From positions 124,001 through 188,000 of the forward strand of contig JASANC010003005.1 of assembly GCA_030248135.1 (NCBI GenBank): a stretch of DNA of 64,000 nt, written 5' to 3'. The notes beneath the pieces are model-generated. The model was not told the DNA's origin and ran no database searches. It worked only from the letters and a program-made list of their open reading frames with translations. Below are positions 45,035 to 58,300 of this stretch, piece by piece. The translations under genes were made by a program, and so were the position numbers. Numbering within the stretch: position 1 is the first letter of the stretch; every line of letters starts with the position of its first letter. The stretch is from Theristus sp. LFF4_11. Taxonomy: Eukaryota; Nematoda; Chromadorea; Monhysterida; Xyalidae.

Positions 45035-45284
45035 ATAAGGTTCCTCCCACTTATAAGACCCCCACCCAAAAGTGGGCGGAGTGTCACACGGCGGGAAACC
45101 AAAAAATTCAAATTTTTGACTTGGTCGAAATCCCACCTTGCTTATAAGGCCCGGACTTCCTAGTCTTTGCTTCATAAGACCTCCTCCCACTTATAAGGTT
45201 GTCACACAAAATTCCACTTTTTTCAGAAATTTTTGATTTTCAAATTTATATAAGGAGACCTTATATGCAAGACTTTACGGTATA
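45020..45284. mobile_element. MITE M7, copy b, overlapping the peptidase start codon
   Basis: Palindromic ends CGGTAAAGTCTTGCATATAA / inverse GCAAGACTTTACGG. The interior carries CTTATAAG-type repeats. On the minus strand the inner tip ATGCAAGACTTTACC forms the first five codons of the peptidase signal-peptide exon. Confidence 0.8.
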
Positions 45285-45538
45285 TCAATTTTTTGCGTAA
45301 AACTACAAAGCTAAACCGGAGCTGGAGCTCTTCCCTGATCCCAATGTTTCATCCCTTCAACAAATTCAATCAAAACTGACAATCTAGGCACTTTCACTTT
45401 GTTAAAAAGGCTTCGCTTAGGGTTAGGATTAAACTTAGGGTTAGGAACCTACAACGACTTCGTTTAGGTTTGCAACCAGTTCTTGATCAAAGATTACGCG
45501 GTCTTCATTAAAACGGTCATCATTTCCAACTCTAAGCT
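45285..45538. other. Intergenic with a Helitron-like fragment
   Basis: Around 45390-45450, TTGTTAAAAAGGCTTCGCTT followed by AGGGTTAGG resembles a unit of the Helitron tandem repeat. No other feature seen. Confidence 0.4.
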
Positions 45539-45690
45539 GCAGGCAATTCATCTGATTGGTTGGTACAATCACGTGATGCGTGCTTTCTGTGCAGGCATTG
45601 CTGTGGAGGTGTGGTCTCTGTGCTGCACAGAAAGCATGCATCACGTGATCATACCAACCAATCAGCCTGCCATTGTGAGTTCGATTGAAC
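45539..45690. mobile_element. Palindromic MITE M2, copy a
   Basis: Inverted arms TGATTGGTTGGTACAATCAC / inverse with GATGCRTGCTTTCTGTGCA. Each arm contains TCACGTGA. Between the divergent peptidase and TIMELESS genes. Confidence 0.75.
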
Positions 45691-46386
45691 AAAAAAACAA
45701 CTCACCAACGATTTCATAATGCCCAGTTGAGCCGAAGTCAGTTTTGAATCGGATCTGAAATAACCGAAAATTTGGGTTATTATTCAGCTTCGAGAAAAAA
45801 GTGAAGCTACAAGCAGAAAAACTGCTACATTTATTGAGCTAAAAAACAAAAGATTGGACGGTGTACAAACATTTTTAAAAGCCCACGCACCATTTGTACA
45901 AACAAGAGGCTATTGTGCTTTTTGTCGCGTCCTACATGACATTTTTTTGTTTTGAATGGTCAGGCAACCCCAGCTTTCTAAAAATAATTATACGTTTTTT
46001 GTTACAAAGTAACATTCAAAGTTCAAAGCAGTTCAAAGTTTTGTTAACATGTACAATGCACAAACAATGTAACAGTGTTACTCGTACTTTCCATTTTTTA
46101 GAATTTGTGTTCGAAAGTCAGCTGAGGGACTAGTGAGACGAATCCCACGACTTTTGGGGAGTTTAGTTCCGGTTCAAAGAGTCGGCGATTCACAGCGAAA
46201 CTAAAAAAAGCCAGAAGTCAAGAAATCCGCATTTAACTAACACCGGTTTTAAAATTTGTTATCCAACTGTGTTGCGGGAAATTTGAATTTGAGATTTAAA
46301 AAGTTCTTTCCTTATTTTTTAGTTCCGCGTTCACTCTTTCGTTCCGTCGCCGTCACCGTGTCGTCCAAAGGTCCAAAAAACGTAAA
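45691..46386. promoter_or_regulatory. Region upstream of TIMELESS
   Basis: The peptidase (minus) and TIMELESS (plus) genes are divergent and about 1.35 kb apart, with M2a and M7b in between. I see no clear TATA box; the 200 bp before the TIMELESS ATG are AT-rich, then change to a more GC-rich 5' leader at about 46320-46386. Confidence 0.3.
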
Positions 46387-49300
46387 ATGGCAGAATCCGA
46401 AATTACTGCGACCGTGAACGCGTTAGGCTGTGTTGAAAATGGCCAATATGTCAAAGAACCGGATTGTTTGGGTTGGTTTTTGTGTTGCGGTTGCGGTTTC
46501 TTTTGTTTTCGACCGCTGAATTTGTTTTTTATGTTTATCAATGCTTTTTTTCGAACTGGAACCCGGAACGAGTGACATCCGTAACTCTGCATGCTATCGC
46601 AAACTTTGAATCTCCATCACCTTCCCTTGTTCTGGTGGCGCTGGCGGGCGGGTGATACCAAAAAACACAGCCGCGAACAAATTGTTTTCTCTCCACAATG
46701 CACACAACACAGACAACGTGAAGGATCTGATTCGTTTTCTGCGCCGCGACAACGCGCACCACTGCGCACTGCGCCGGGCGACGCTGCGGACGGGAGTCGT
46801 CGGCAGCGACTTGATTCCGTTGCTCGTTGCGTCGCACGACGCCGACGACCGCGAGATGTTCGACTTTGTGCTCCGGTAAACCGGAATGATGAAATGCCAT
46901 TTTGCACGTGGACTTGTCGGTTTCAGAAATCAGACAGGCGTACTGCAGATTCTGAACAGTTCGCTTCAGCCAGCTCCGATGATCCCGATCTTTCTTCTTT
47001 GCGTCTGCTCTGTATCTGTCTGGTATTTGTTTGTAGTCGGTTCAGTAGGGTTGTTAAAAAAAACAAAAATCGTCATTTTTGTTTTTTTTTTAAATTTTTT
47101 TTTTTTTAAAATTTCAAAAATCAAAGTTGTGCTAAATCAGTCAGGGAGTCCGAAGAACCACATATGATATGCAAGCGCCTCCCGAATGACTCCCATATGA
47201 CGGAACTTTGCAGATTTTGTTTTGGTGACCTCAATTACCCCTTTTCCAAACCGTCACCATGCCTCTTCTTGTGTTTTGACCTCCAAAAGGTCACTAATTG
47301 TCCCCAGCTAAACTAATGCTAAAGTGAAGACAAACATACCGCCTTGAAATTCGATCAATTCTTCTGATGGTGTTGCGACGACACGACACGAAGCAGCAAG
47401 CAACCAGACAACGTAGCGCTTGCAAACGGAGCAGCGAGCACAATCGGACGCTCTGCGAGGCGAATCGTCACCTTATCTGCATCGGAAATGGTAGGCCAAG
47501 CTTTGGGACGCTCAAAAACTTCATCGCAGATGTTGTCGTAGCCTAAAATCAGTCGGTAAAACGGCCCAAAATCGACTGCTAAAGGTTTTACGAGGTATAA
47601 TCAAAGAAAATTTTTGTTGAACTTTCGAAAAATTTTGCCAAAATTGAGGTTTTCAGAGCATATTAGAGGAAAATTTTTCGAATTTTTTAAAAAAAAAAAA
47701 TCGGCATTTTTGTTTTTTTTAATCACTTTTTTTTTAAAAAATTTTTCATTTTTGTTTAACAACCCTAGTCGGTTGTTTCTGAGGTTTTACTGGGTAAGAA
47801 CCAGGGATCATGTGCCGTAGTGCTTTCGTTATTGAACCACTTTCGTTGTGTTGTGTCTTTGTGTACCACAAGCAATTTAACGGACGGACTTTAACGTCAT
47901 TGCGTATTATTAGGAAGTTTTGTGACTGCTTTTGGTCGTTACCGCTTTCGAGCGCGTTGAGTTGAAATAAATTGAGAATTGAGAATTGACTGCCGTAATA
48001 AATTTCATTGATTGATTTGATTGATTGATTGTATTCTGCATGACACGGTTGAATTGAGACAAACAAGCAACTCTTTTCTTTGTGTTCGCAGTCTCGTCAT
48101 CAATCTGACGCAACCAGCGTCGAGTGCGTTCGGCGACAAATCGCTCGCAGCGCTCGAACGCCCCGCCGTGCCGTCGTATCTCGATCTCGCCCACCAATTG
48201 CGCTCGTGTAAGCCGGCGCTCGTCAGTGTGCCGTTGTTTGTGGCGTTTGCGCAGCGCGTGAAAAGTTTCGTTGAAAAGGTTTGGAAATGAAATGAGATCT
48301 GTTTTTTTTTCTGTCCGAATACAACGAAAATAGACAGAATAGTGATGAACGAGTGTTTCGAAACGAAACTACTGCGGCGGTCAGAAGTTTGCGATCTTTT
48401 TGCACTCGAGCTACAGGTGCTGATCGAATGATTTGGGGAGCCTAAATTCAAAAACAACCAATCAGCTCCAGCCGTTGTAAATGTTGAATTTCACATGCAC
48501 CTGCAAGGTAGTTACGACTTCCAGAATCGTTCAGGCGAATTTACTTAACGACTTTTGCGATGTGCGTTGACACACTGAAGCAAATTGTGGGATGTGCAAC
48601 GTTGACATGACTTTAGTGCTAGCAAAACAGCTTCATCACAGTAAATCTCATTTCTCTCAGGAATTCGAAGATCGCAATGAGGAGGATCGAATTATCGTCA
48701 TTCGAATCCTGGGCACCATTCGCAATGTGCTGCTGATCGCGCCATCGGACGCTGATAAAAAGGTTGGCGATGTTGGAAAAAAAGTGTTTTTCATTTGAGG
48801 CATCTGAGAGTAGGCAACCAGCGTGCAGAATAAGAATTTTGAAAGACAAGTTCACATTCGCGACAGACATACTTACGTGTGGAGCAGATGTCCACGACAA
48901 AAAAAAGAAACAAGCAAGCCTATTACACTTTATACAGCTGGACCTTGAAATAGTTTTTTTTGATTTTTAACCAAATAACCCTGCTCTAAATGGCAGAGCT
49001 AGTTTTGGAAAGTAAAAAGTTGACAAACCTTTCCACGGACGGAGGAGGGATGTCTGTTTCCATACAGTGAAGCGTCAGGCCACCCACACAGCCTAATCCG
49101 TTCCCAGCACAACCAGAAGGGGCAACTCTTATACGGTGTCGTGTGAACTAACTCGGGCAAACTGCCAACACTGCACAGCGTACGGACGTGGATATGACGC
49201 TGCAAGATCGACTGGTGTGTGCGATCATCGAGAGCGACTTCGCCGATGTGCTGTTGGAAGTGGCGTCGCGACACTTGGAGAGTGATCTGCATCTGCGCGC

Positions 49301-52300
49301 GCTCGAAATCACGTCACTGATGCTGCAGGAACACGTAAATCAACGTTTACACGCTTTTCGGAGTGTTTTGGAAATCATTTTTTTTTTCGGTTTTCAGTTC
49401 AATTTTCGTTAAAAAGTTTTTATTGCGCTGCGCTTGGAATTCCGGCGTTCAGTGCATAGTTTGCACCGTTACGTTTAGTGCAGTTCATTTTGAAATCACT
49501 AGAATTTGTCGAAAATGTTGAATTGGTTCTGTTGCTGACGTAGTGACGTGTCTTGTCGACTGAAACTGGATAGGGTGAGCTAACCTCAATAACCTCATGA
49601 AGTTTGCGTTTCATCTTCATTCCAGCCAGCACAGGTGCTTGCAAGAGCCGGTCAAAGACGGACCAACGAGCAGAAAAGACAGGAGAACGACCGTCTGGCG
49701 GCCGCACTTGTCAGCACCGCAATGCAGCGGCAGCAGAAAATGAAACTGTTGATGAATCGGTAATGGGCGAAAAATATTGCGAGAAACACTTCGTCAATGA
49801 AGAAATTTTCTGATTTTTTCTTTCCAAGTTCACTGTGGAGTGTGATTATTGTGCGTGAGTATTCGTTCGCCTCTCTCCTTACCCATCAGACCAGAGCAGT
49901 CAGATCGTTCTCTATCAGAGAAGCGTGATTTTGGTGTGATAAACAACAAACAAACAACCGTCTGGATTTCGTCCACAAAACTCGCAAACGAACGCATAGG
50001 CACACGCGTTTCGCGGGTCATTACACGGCTGCCGGTGTGCGAGCGATCGGCGACGGCGAGCGGGACGTCGTCTGTGAGCGGGCGCTCAGGCGAGCCGAAC
50101 AGGTCGTCGACGTTAGGGACAGACGCAAAGTGGCCAGGAGGACGCCGAAGTGAGCCGTTTGCAGTTGGCTTGTTTCGTTTGTGAAAAAATGTTTTTTTTA
50201 ATTTCTCGAAAATTAAAATTTTCTCTTTTTTTACTTGAGATGTCGCGCGCGCTGTTATGCGTGGCTATGGCCTGTGTGTTTTTTTTTGTTTTGTTTTTTA
50301 CATACTGGTGTAAAAGAAAGTACGCGGTCTGATTTCTGATAGCGTTGTTCTTTTGCGCGACGTTCTTCAATGGTGGAATGAATCAAGCTCGTCTGAAATG
50401 TTCCAATCTGAAAATAAAAATAATATACTCGGTTAATGTTGCATTTGGTTGAACAAACGCTGATAGTCTGAACCATGTCATTAGCGTTGTGCACGTTCTT
50501 CAGACTAGGAGACTTTTACTCCGGCTTACCGTAGGAATCGACGACCGGTGCGCGACAATGACCAGGTGCACACGTCTGCAGCGTCCGTGCGCCTCATGCT
50601 GCGCGACTTCTGCGCGCAATTCGTCAGACGGTCGTTTGTGTCGTTCATGCGTAGTGTCAAGGTTGGTCGAGTTTTGAGTCTGGGAGATTTCAAGATGAAA
50701 AAAGTGTTTTTTTTCGTTTTCGTCCACTTCTAGCTCAGTCGTTTCGTGTTTTTTGCAATCTCTTTTGTGTTTTGTTTTTGTCGGTTTATTGAAATCGACA
50801 GATTTGTTCCGTGTTTGTGGACAGGAGCTTGTGTATGCCTGTCGAGCCGGCAGACCGTATTCGAAATTCAGGCATTTTTTAAATTCAAAAATTCATCGGA
50901 TTGGAATCGCAAAATAATTGAATAATCGTGACTTCATATTTTAAACACGTAAACTTCCAAAAAATGAAAACGAACTCATTCTTCGCAGTCGCTGTTGCAA
51001 CGTTCTAACGAAGCCGATGTCGTGTCTACCTCGGATCTTGCTGATTATCAGTGCTACTACATGCACATGCTGCGGTTTATGCTGGATTTCTGTCGCCATT
51101 TCGTTGACTCGGCTCTCCCCAGTCCCAGTGCGTCTCTTCGTTTGCTTATTACCTACTCAAATGCGTTCTTTGTGTTCTAGGACTTTTTTGTAAATGTCTT
51201 CTGTCTGTAATTTTGGAAAAGTTCAGATTTAAAAATGTAAAGCGTGTAACTATCATCGAAACGTTTTTCAGTTGGAATCTAACCAAATAAAGTTGGAAAC
51301 CTGTTAACTGACTATTTTTTTTATTTGCGTTGAACTGCATTTACAGATAAGTTTATCTTTTTGTTTTGTTCTGCGCTGCAGTGCGTCTGCAGACATGGAA
51401 TGAAAACACAAGAAGTCATTAGTTGTCTACCGTTCAAAGGCGCAGCGATTTTGAATTGCCGCAGCACGTCGCAAAACTGGAAAAAAGATCGCACAAAGAA
51501 GTAAAAACGTTGTCCACCGTTCACTCTTGTGGCCTTGCCTTGGTGGTAGCGCATTATAAACTCTTGTCTGTGCGTTTGAGTGATTGAGCCACGCCAAAGC
51601 GTATATGGGCACTTAATGACAGAAAACAACTCAATGACCATACTCGACGGCGTTTTGTACACCTTTCTAGGTTAGCCGTGGCTGAAAACGTTGCCTAAAA
51701 TCACCGATCGATCGTTTGTTCGTTCGTTCACAGACTCGCCATCAGCAGACGGTCTCAGTGCGCCCGAGCGACCGCCGCTCTGTCTGCACGACGTTCGCGA
51801 GCTCGTCACGGTCGAGGTGGTGCACTTCTTGCAAACGCAACTCGAAAACTGCCTCGAGATGGCCGCCACCGACAAGCAGCAGTCGTTGTTGTGGGGTCAT
51901 CGCGCTCGATTCCATCTGGCCGCTTATAAGGCGGTGATCTTTGCGTGAGTTGTGCTTGAGGAAGAAATTATTTTGGTTAATAAGTCGTGAAAGAGCATAT
52001 TTGCGAACTTTTGCTGTCTGTAAATGTGTACAATTCGGTGATTGGTGGTTGGCGCACAATACAGATGACTTACAAATATACGTTTTGCAACGTTCCCGCT
52101 CGCAGTGTACAACAAATGTGCGCCAGCAAGGAGAAGCGTGATCGTGCGCACGCGCAGCAAGTGCAGGAGCACATTTTCCACGTCGCCGAGTACAGAGACA
52201 TGTGTCTGCAGCTGTTGAAGAAGTACCAGCCGGTATGGCTGTCAAAGGTGTGCGCACTCATCGGTTTTCGTGGTATTTTAGTTTTGTTGTGACTCACATG

Positions 52301-55300
52301 ACACGTTTGGGTTAATGATGGCAATATTTGCCGGTGCGCATCGCAAATTCGGCATTGAACGGATCATACGCTGATTGGCTGCATCGAACTGGCCAAATGC
52401 TGGTCTCTGAAGGCACTGCTGCACCGTATTGTGGATTTATTCAAACGTGTCCGGACTAAAATGACGTCATTTGCTTTAAAAACGCCCATTTGTCAAAGTA
52501 CAGGCACTAAAATGTCAGTTTGGTGTGACTGATTCGACATTCACCATTTGTTTACGGTAAGAAATCGGCTAAGCGGAAAGCCTGGTTTGTAGTGAACGGC
52601 AAGTGCATGTTTGGCGGCACATGACGTCATTTCAGTGGGACACGTTTAAAAAAATAGGTTATAGTAATGTGGCAAACAATCACGCACCCAGACATGCGAT
52701 ACCACACCCGCCCAACGCGCTTGTCCAGCGTGTGTGCGTGTGTTGTTTGTGTGCGTAGTTCAACGGACCAAATGCAAACGCCGCCAATCAGCCCAAATAG
52801 CCACAATGTTCCCTTTTGAGTGTGTTTACTGTACATTTCGCACGCAGTCATTCCTCCGTGACTTGATCGCGGTGACGCACGTCTACCTGCGTATGATCGA
52901 ACACCAGAGCAAACACGGCCAGCTCGTCTTGGTGAAACGAAAGCGAATCAGGCGTAAACGACCGGCGAAACGGAAACAGAGACCGCGAGAGACGGAGGGC
53001 GCAGGTCAGTGCTGGAGCTGGAGTCTAAGTGGCACGCGAAAGGGAACGACGTTTGGTGACAATAGTAGTGTTTCAGTAGTGTTTCACCGAATCGAACTTG
53101 TTTAACAGAATTAAGGAATTTAGCGTTCAGCTGTTTTTTTTGTGCGCACGGCGTCACACACCAATTTATTGATAAACCCTTTTTTCAAAACCTTTCTCGC
53201 CTTTTTATGCGTTTAGTTGAACAGTTTTTTGCATGTCATGAATTTCTGTGAGCCAAACAAGTGTCGCTTGCAGATGAAAACACACATTCTGAACCGCAAG
53301 TACCTCCGGAACCGACGCACGACGAGCTGACGGATAAATGGGAGCAAATGAGCGGGCAGATCTGCGATCTATTGCAGGTTCAGTAGTGCGATGTTCTCAA
53401 AAGTTGCTATTCAGTTAGTTTTGTTTCTTCCTATTTTTTGAATTTAGAATGGTTTTTGAATTTCTGTCTTTACTAGGGTCATGGTGATTTGCCAGACGAT
53501 GTGGTGCCGTTTGACGCGACGCTTGATGTGCCCGATGACGTGCACAAGTTTGTTGCTGTTTTTTTTCAAATTTATGTGATGCTGATTGGCTGCACTGGTG
53601 TCATACGATCGATCAGCTTATTTTTGATTGGTTGGTGGCCTCACGTGATGCACGCTTTCTGTGCAACACAGAGAGACACACCGCACCTCCACAGCAATAT
53701 CGACACGCGTTCACCAACCAACCAATCATAACTGCGAGTTCGACGGTATCTTGACCCATTCCATGAACGGCAGAAAACTGGCGATGCTGCGAATCCAGCG
53801 CGCGCTGCGCGAGTCGGACGCCGCCGCGGCGATCGCGCTGCATCGAGCGTCACGGGCGCTGTGGCCGGTCGACGACGTGTTCGGCCGCGACGACATCGAG
53901 CCGGAGGAGGAGTTCCTCGAGCTCAAGGAGATACACGCGGCCGACCTCACGGAGGTACGCTCGAACTCGTATAGAAAACGATATTGCCCCACGAGCACAA
54001 CTCGGCTAGTACGAGCGTTTTATTAGAAACACAAACTGCAACTAATCTGACTCCCCCCTCCCCGTTATACAAAAAGAACACATAAATCTACCAATGGCTT
54101 CGGCCAACGCCACGCCAACGTCCAGCCATCTCGTCTCTAAATTATAGGGAATCAGCTGATTGGTCGGTGGTCGACGTGCATGCATGTGTGTTCTGTGCAG
54201 GCATATTGCTGTTGTTGCTCGGGCGGAGTTTGCTTTGCGCAGAAAGCATGCATACCGTACTCACCAACGAATCAAGTGATTCCCTATAATGTGGAGTTCA
54301 GCTGTACCCGACGTTCTCACCACACCCTGCCAGTGGCACGTGAATTTCTGAGAATGTGATTTTTGAAATCAGCGCGCGTCGAGACGGTTCGATTGGTATT
54401 AGATTTCAAAATTAGTTAATTCCAGATTAAGTTTTGACCTGATTCGAGCATCTGGCGACATCTTCTGTTCCAAAGGGGGTACGAGAAGAGTCGGGGATGG
54501 GAGGGGGTATTCTCAACAGCTTCCAAAGTCTTGCTATTCAGATTGCACGGCTGGAGCAGCAGACCACAACCGAACAACGGCCGGAACAAGCAAGAGACAG
54601 CGAACAACACGATGCCAACGAACACGACGCCGCTATGAACGAGCTGTTTGGCGATGACGACGCCGACGATTTGGAGGACAGCGACCGTGACGACGAAGAG
54701 GAGCAGCCGCGGTTCGAGGAGACGGTCGCCGATTTCGACTTTCAGGAGTTTGTGCGTCGTTTCGCGAGACCGGACATATTGCGCTGGTCGGTGGGATTAT
54801 TCGTAAATGTAAAAGTGGCCTTTTTCACTATGGAACTTTGATGTGACACGGGAAATTCTTCTGCAGACGCCTGCAACATGTAGTTTGTGCAGGTGCTCTT
54901 GACTAGTGCACGCTTGCTGGCAGACCATGTCCATCAAAGGCACACATTTTTTGTGGATTTCTGCATTGCGGGCTGGGCTCGCAATTGTTGGCAGGCCTCG
55001 AAGAGTTTGTACCCGTGAGGAGAGGACAGAACCATGTACCCAACTTTAATTGGTCTTTCTATGGTGTTTTGTGCATGTGTCCAGCCACTTATTACGTACG
55101 AAAGTAAACTGTTGAACTTGTTGAAAAAGAGCCACACTCCAATCCAGTCATTGCAAAAGTCCGGGGACTTTTACATGCTCCAGATCAAATTCGCTAGATT
55201 TTTTCAGGTACGTTTGGCTGTTGGCCGATTTCACTGAGAATGATGCAGACACGAATCACCACATTGTACGCTTGCTGCATCGGGTGGCTTTCGACCACAA

Positions 55301-58300
55301 GTTGGCGCCGTTGCTGTGAGTGGATTTTGACACGTTGTGTTTTTCTTTCTGAAGATCTTTGCACGTTTTTGTTTCGAATTTTGGACATGTTTCGGATCGT
55401 ACTGTACTGTTATAACAATCCGTGGCACAGAATGCATGCATCAACTGTAACCAACCAATCAGCCAGTATTAATTACCGAGGTAGACTGTGACATGGTGAC
55501 AAAAATTGGTGACACTTTGTCACTGGCCTTTTTTACTTTGTACTTTTTACAATTTTGCACTCACACTCCTGTCTGCAGCTACACCTGTTCGTTCATGCGT
55601 GTCGCGCAGCGTATCGGCCGGTTGACTTGCTCCGCCGTCCGCTGTGGATCGACCGTGCCCCTCGAATCGCAGTCGAGCCTGAGCGAACTTCGAACGTTCT
55701 GCGTGCATCTGTTGCGTCTGTTCTTCGACGACATGACGCGTCAGCAGAAGGCGTTTGCTGATTTGTTGTTCTGGAAAAACAAAGCACAGGCCTATGAGCT
55801 GCAGCACGGCTATGGAAGCTTCGAGTGAGTTACCACGAGAAATGGTTCTGGAGACAGTTTTTTTACACGGATAACTTCATAATTTATTTTTTTGCTGGTG
55901 AGAAACGTGTTTTCGGCAAAAATTCGCGAGTTCTTTTTTTCAGAGACAACAAGAAACAAGCGGCTCAAGTTTGGACCGAAGAGCTCGAATATGAAATGCG
56001 CAACTTGTTTGACGAATACCATGCGGACAATGATAAAGTGGAAGGTTTGTAACCTGTCAACTGTAAACACCGTTTGATCGCCTGAAAACGCCTGATCCAT
56101 GATCAGGAGTACGGTATTTACCCTACTAGGTCTCGACACGATCTTTGTAGTCTCTAAATGCCCGAAATGAGGACGCATCACGTTACGCGGTAAGATTACT
56201 TAATACTTAGCACTTGATACGGTAGAAAAGAACCGAACATCGGGATATGGACGGGCTTCGCAGTTTCCGATTCCCATAGGCGCTCACGAACACAATGCAA
56301 ACCAGTTTCAGTGCGTTTGCAGGCGTGGACGTGGCCCAGTACATTGAGCATAATCTGTCGCAAACACGCACACGACGCCAGATCATCCGGCAAATGCGCG
56401 CCATGGGACTAGAAACGGACGGACTGAAGATCAGGTGGGTGTTGCGTCGTTTTGTTTGTCTAATTTTCACTTGCATGAATTAGTAGGAGGTGTAGACGTT
56501 TGTATACGATGTAAGTGAATCCAAAACATCCCAGAAAAGAAAATTGCGAAGGTTACCTATAAGTTTTTGCGTAAAAAATGCCGCTAATCTGCCAGTTAAC
56601 CACTAACTACAAATCACAGACCATTAGCTGCTTGTCTGATTTGTCAGTGATTGATTGGTTTAAGCAGCTCAATGCAGCTCATCATCAGATTCATATGCTA
56701 AATGCACAAAGTGCATATATTTTTGCAAGTTCACTGTAGATGTGAATGGTGAGATATTTCGAGAATTTGAGGTATGGTACTTTTTTAGTTTCTGTTTACA
56801 AAAATCGTCTGTTTTTCAGTAGTAAACCACCGAAACCTCCAACCTGGACTGAAACACTGACGGCTGAGCTGAAAACTCGATTCGAAGAATGGAAAAATTT
56901 AGAGCACCGACCAGGTGAATAGAAAAAACTGTTTTCTTGCTCTCGAAATGCATTTCTTTGCATGTATCAAGCTAATGGTTAGGTTGCGCGCTAATTACAT
57001 GTGTGTGTGTCTGCTTGTTGCAAAACTCATCAGCTGGGATAAAGTGGGGTTTGGCTGTTGTTTCGCGAGTTTGGCCAGCCATCGATTCCTCAAAGACCCA
57101 TCAGAGTCAGGTGCCTTCAGGGTTTAGAAAGTCATTAAGTGGGTGTGGGTAATTTAGAAAAAATAAAACAAAATAATAAATATTGTGCAAATAACAAAGC
57201 AGTTTGAAATGGAATGCAAACGAAACGACACGTTTCTGTCAGATGAGTGTGACGTCGCTGATTACATCGTGCAACGGCTCTCTTTGGTGCGCACACGTCG
57301 CCAGGTGATTCGCCAACTGACGGCTATTGGCGTTGACGTTGACGTGTTCATAAAAAAGAGAAAGAAACGCGCAATGAAGACGAAACACGGCAACAGGTGT
57401 GGTGGTGCGGTTTTGTTAATCGGAGGATGAAATGATACATTGAATGGGTTGGGTTAGTCAATCCTGCGACTGTGAGCGCGCCTGTTTGAAAAAAGTGTTG
57501 TGTTCTCAGAATAGTTTCGTACGTTTTTTGTGTCTCCGTGACTGTTTTGACAGAGGATATTACGGAGCACACTGGTGACTGGTGTAATATTGCGTGAAAA
57601 GTGGGAGGGACAATGTGTGTTTGCCAATACCGCGTGTGTGGCGCATTTCAGCGCGACAGCCGCCGGCTTGGACAGTGCTCTGTTCACAACGAACGCGGCG
57701 AGTGACGACGATGAAGAGAGTGCCAGTGGCAGTGAGCTGTCGGATGCGGATGAACGTGAAAATGACATTGAAGGAGACCACGATGCGAATGGTTCGTTTT
57801 TGTGTGCAACTCGCACTTTTGTCACCCTCGTGGCCGTTTTGTGGCCGCGCGTTGGACTCTTGTATTGGATCGAAAGGCCGGCATGAACGCATTTAATGAT
57901 AGAAAAACCTCGATTGACACCCTACTTGGCGGCGCTTTCCTAAGTTAGCGGTCGGTGAAAACATTGCCTGAATCACTGTTCGCTTCGTTCGTTCGGACTG
58001 GCAATCAGCTTATATTGACCGGCTCCTTCCAATTGGCTTGTTATGACAACCAGCTTGTCAAGGCTGTCAATGGTTTTTGCCAGGTAAAACCGCTGTGCGA
58101 AGATGTAGCAGCTAAGAAGTTATCGCTGAGTTTCAAAACTCGACAAAATTCAGTCACACGGAAAAAAGGAGAAATTTTTTTATCCTTTCAGAACAACCAG
58201 GTGAAAGGGGTCGGACGTCGACTGAAAATCGTGACATTCATGAAGACGACGATTTCGACGAGTGGATGCGAAAGAAACGAGAAAAAGTTCCGTTTGCGCG

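Noticed and set aside
45390..45450. TTAGGG-like motifs suggesting an internal telomere
   Set aside because: Only a few imperfect motifs, embedded in a Helitron-type unit (AAAAAGGCTT...TTAGG).
49829..49856. A small TIMELESS exon after 49759
   Set aside because: Exon 6 joins directly to 50000 in phase and restores the family sequence (RHTRFAGHY); the extra piece breaks the alignment.
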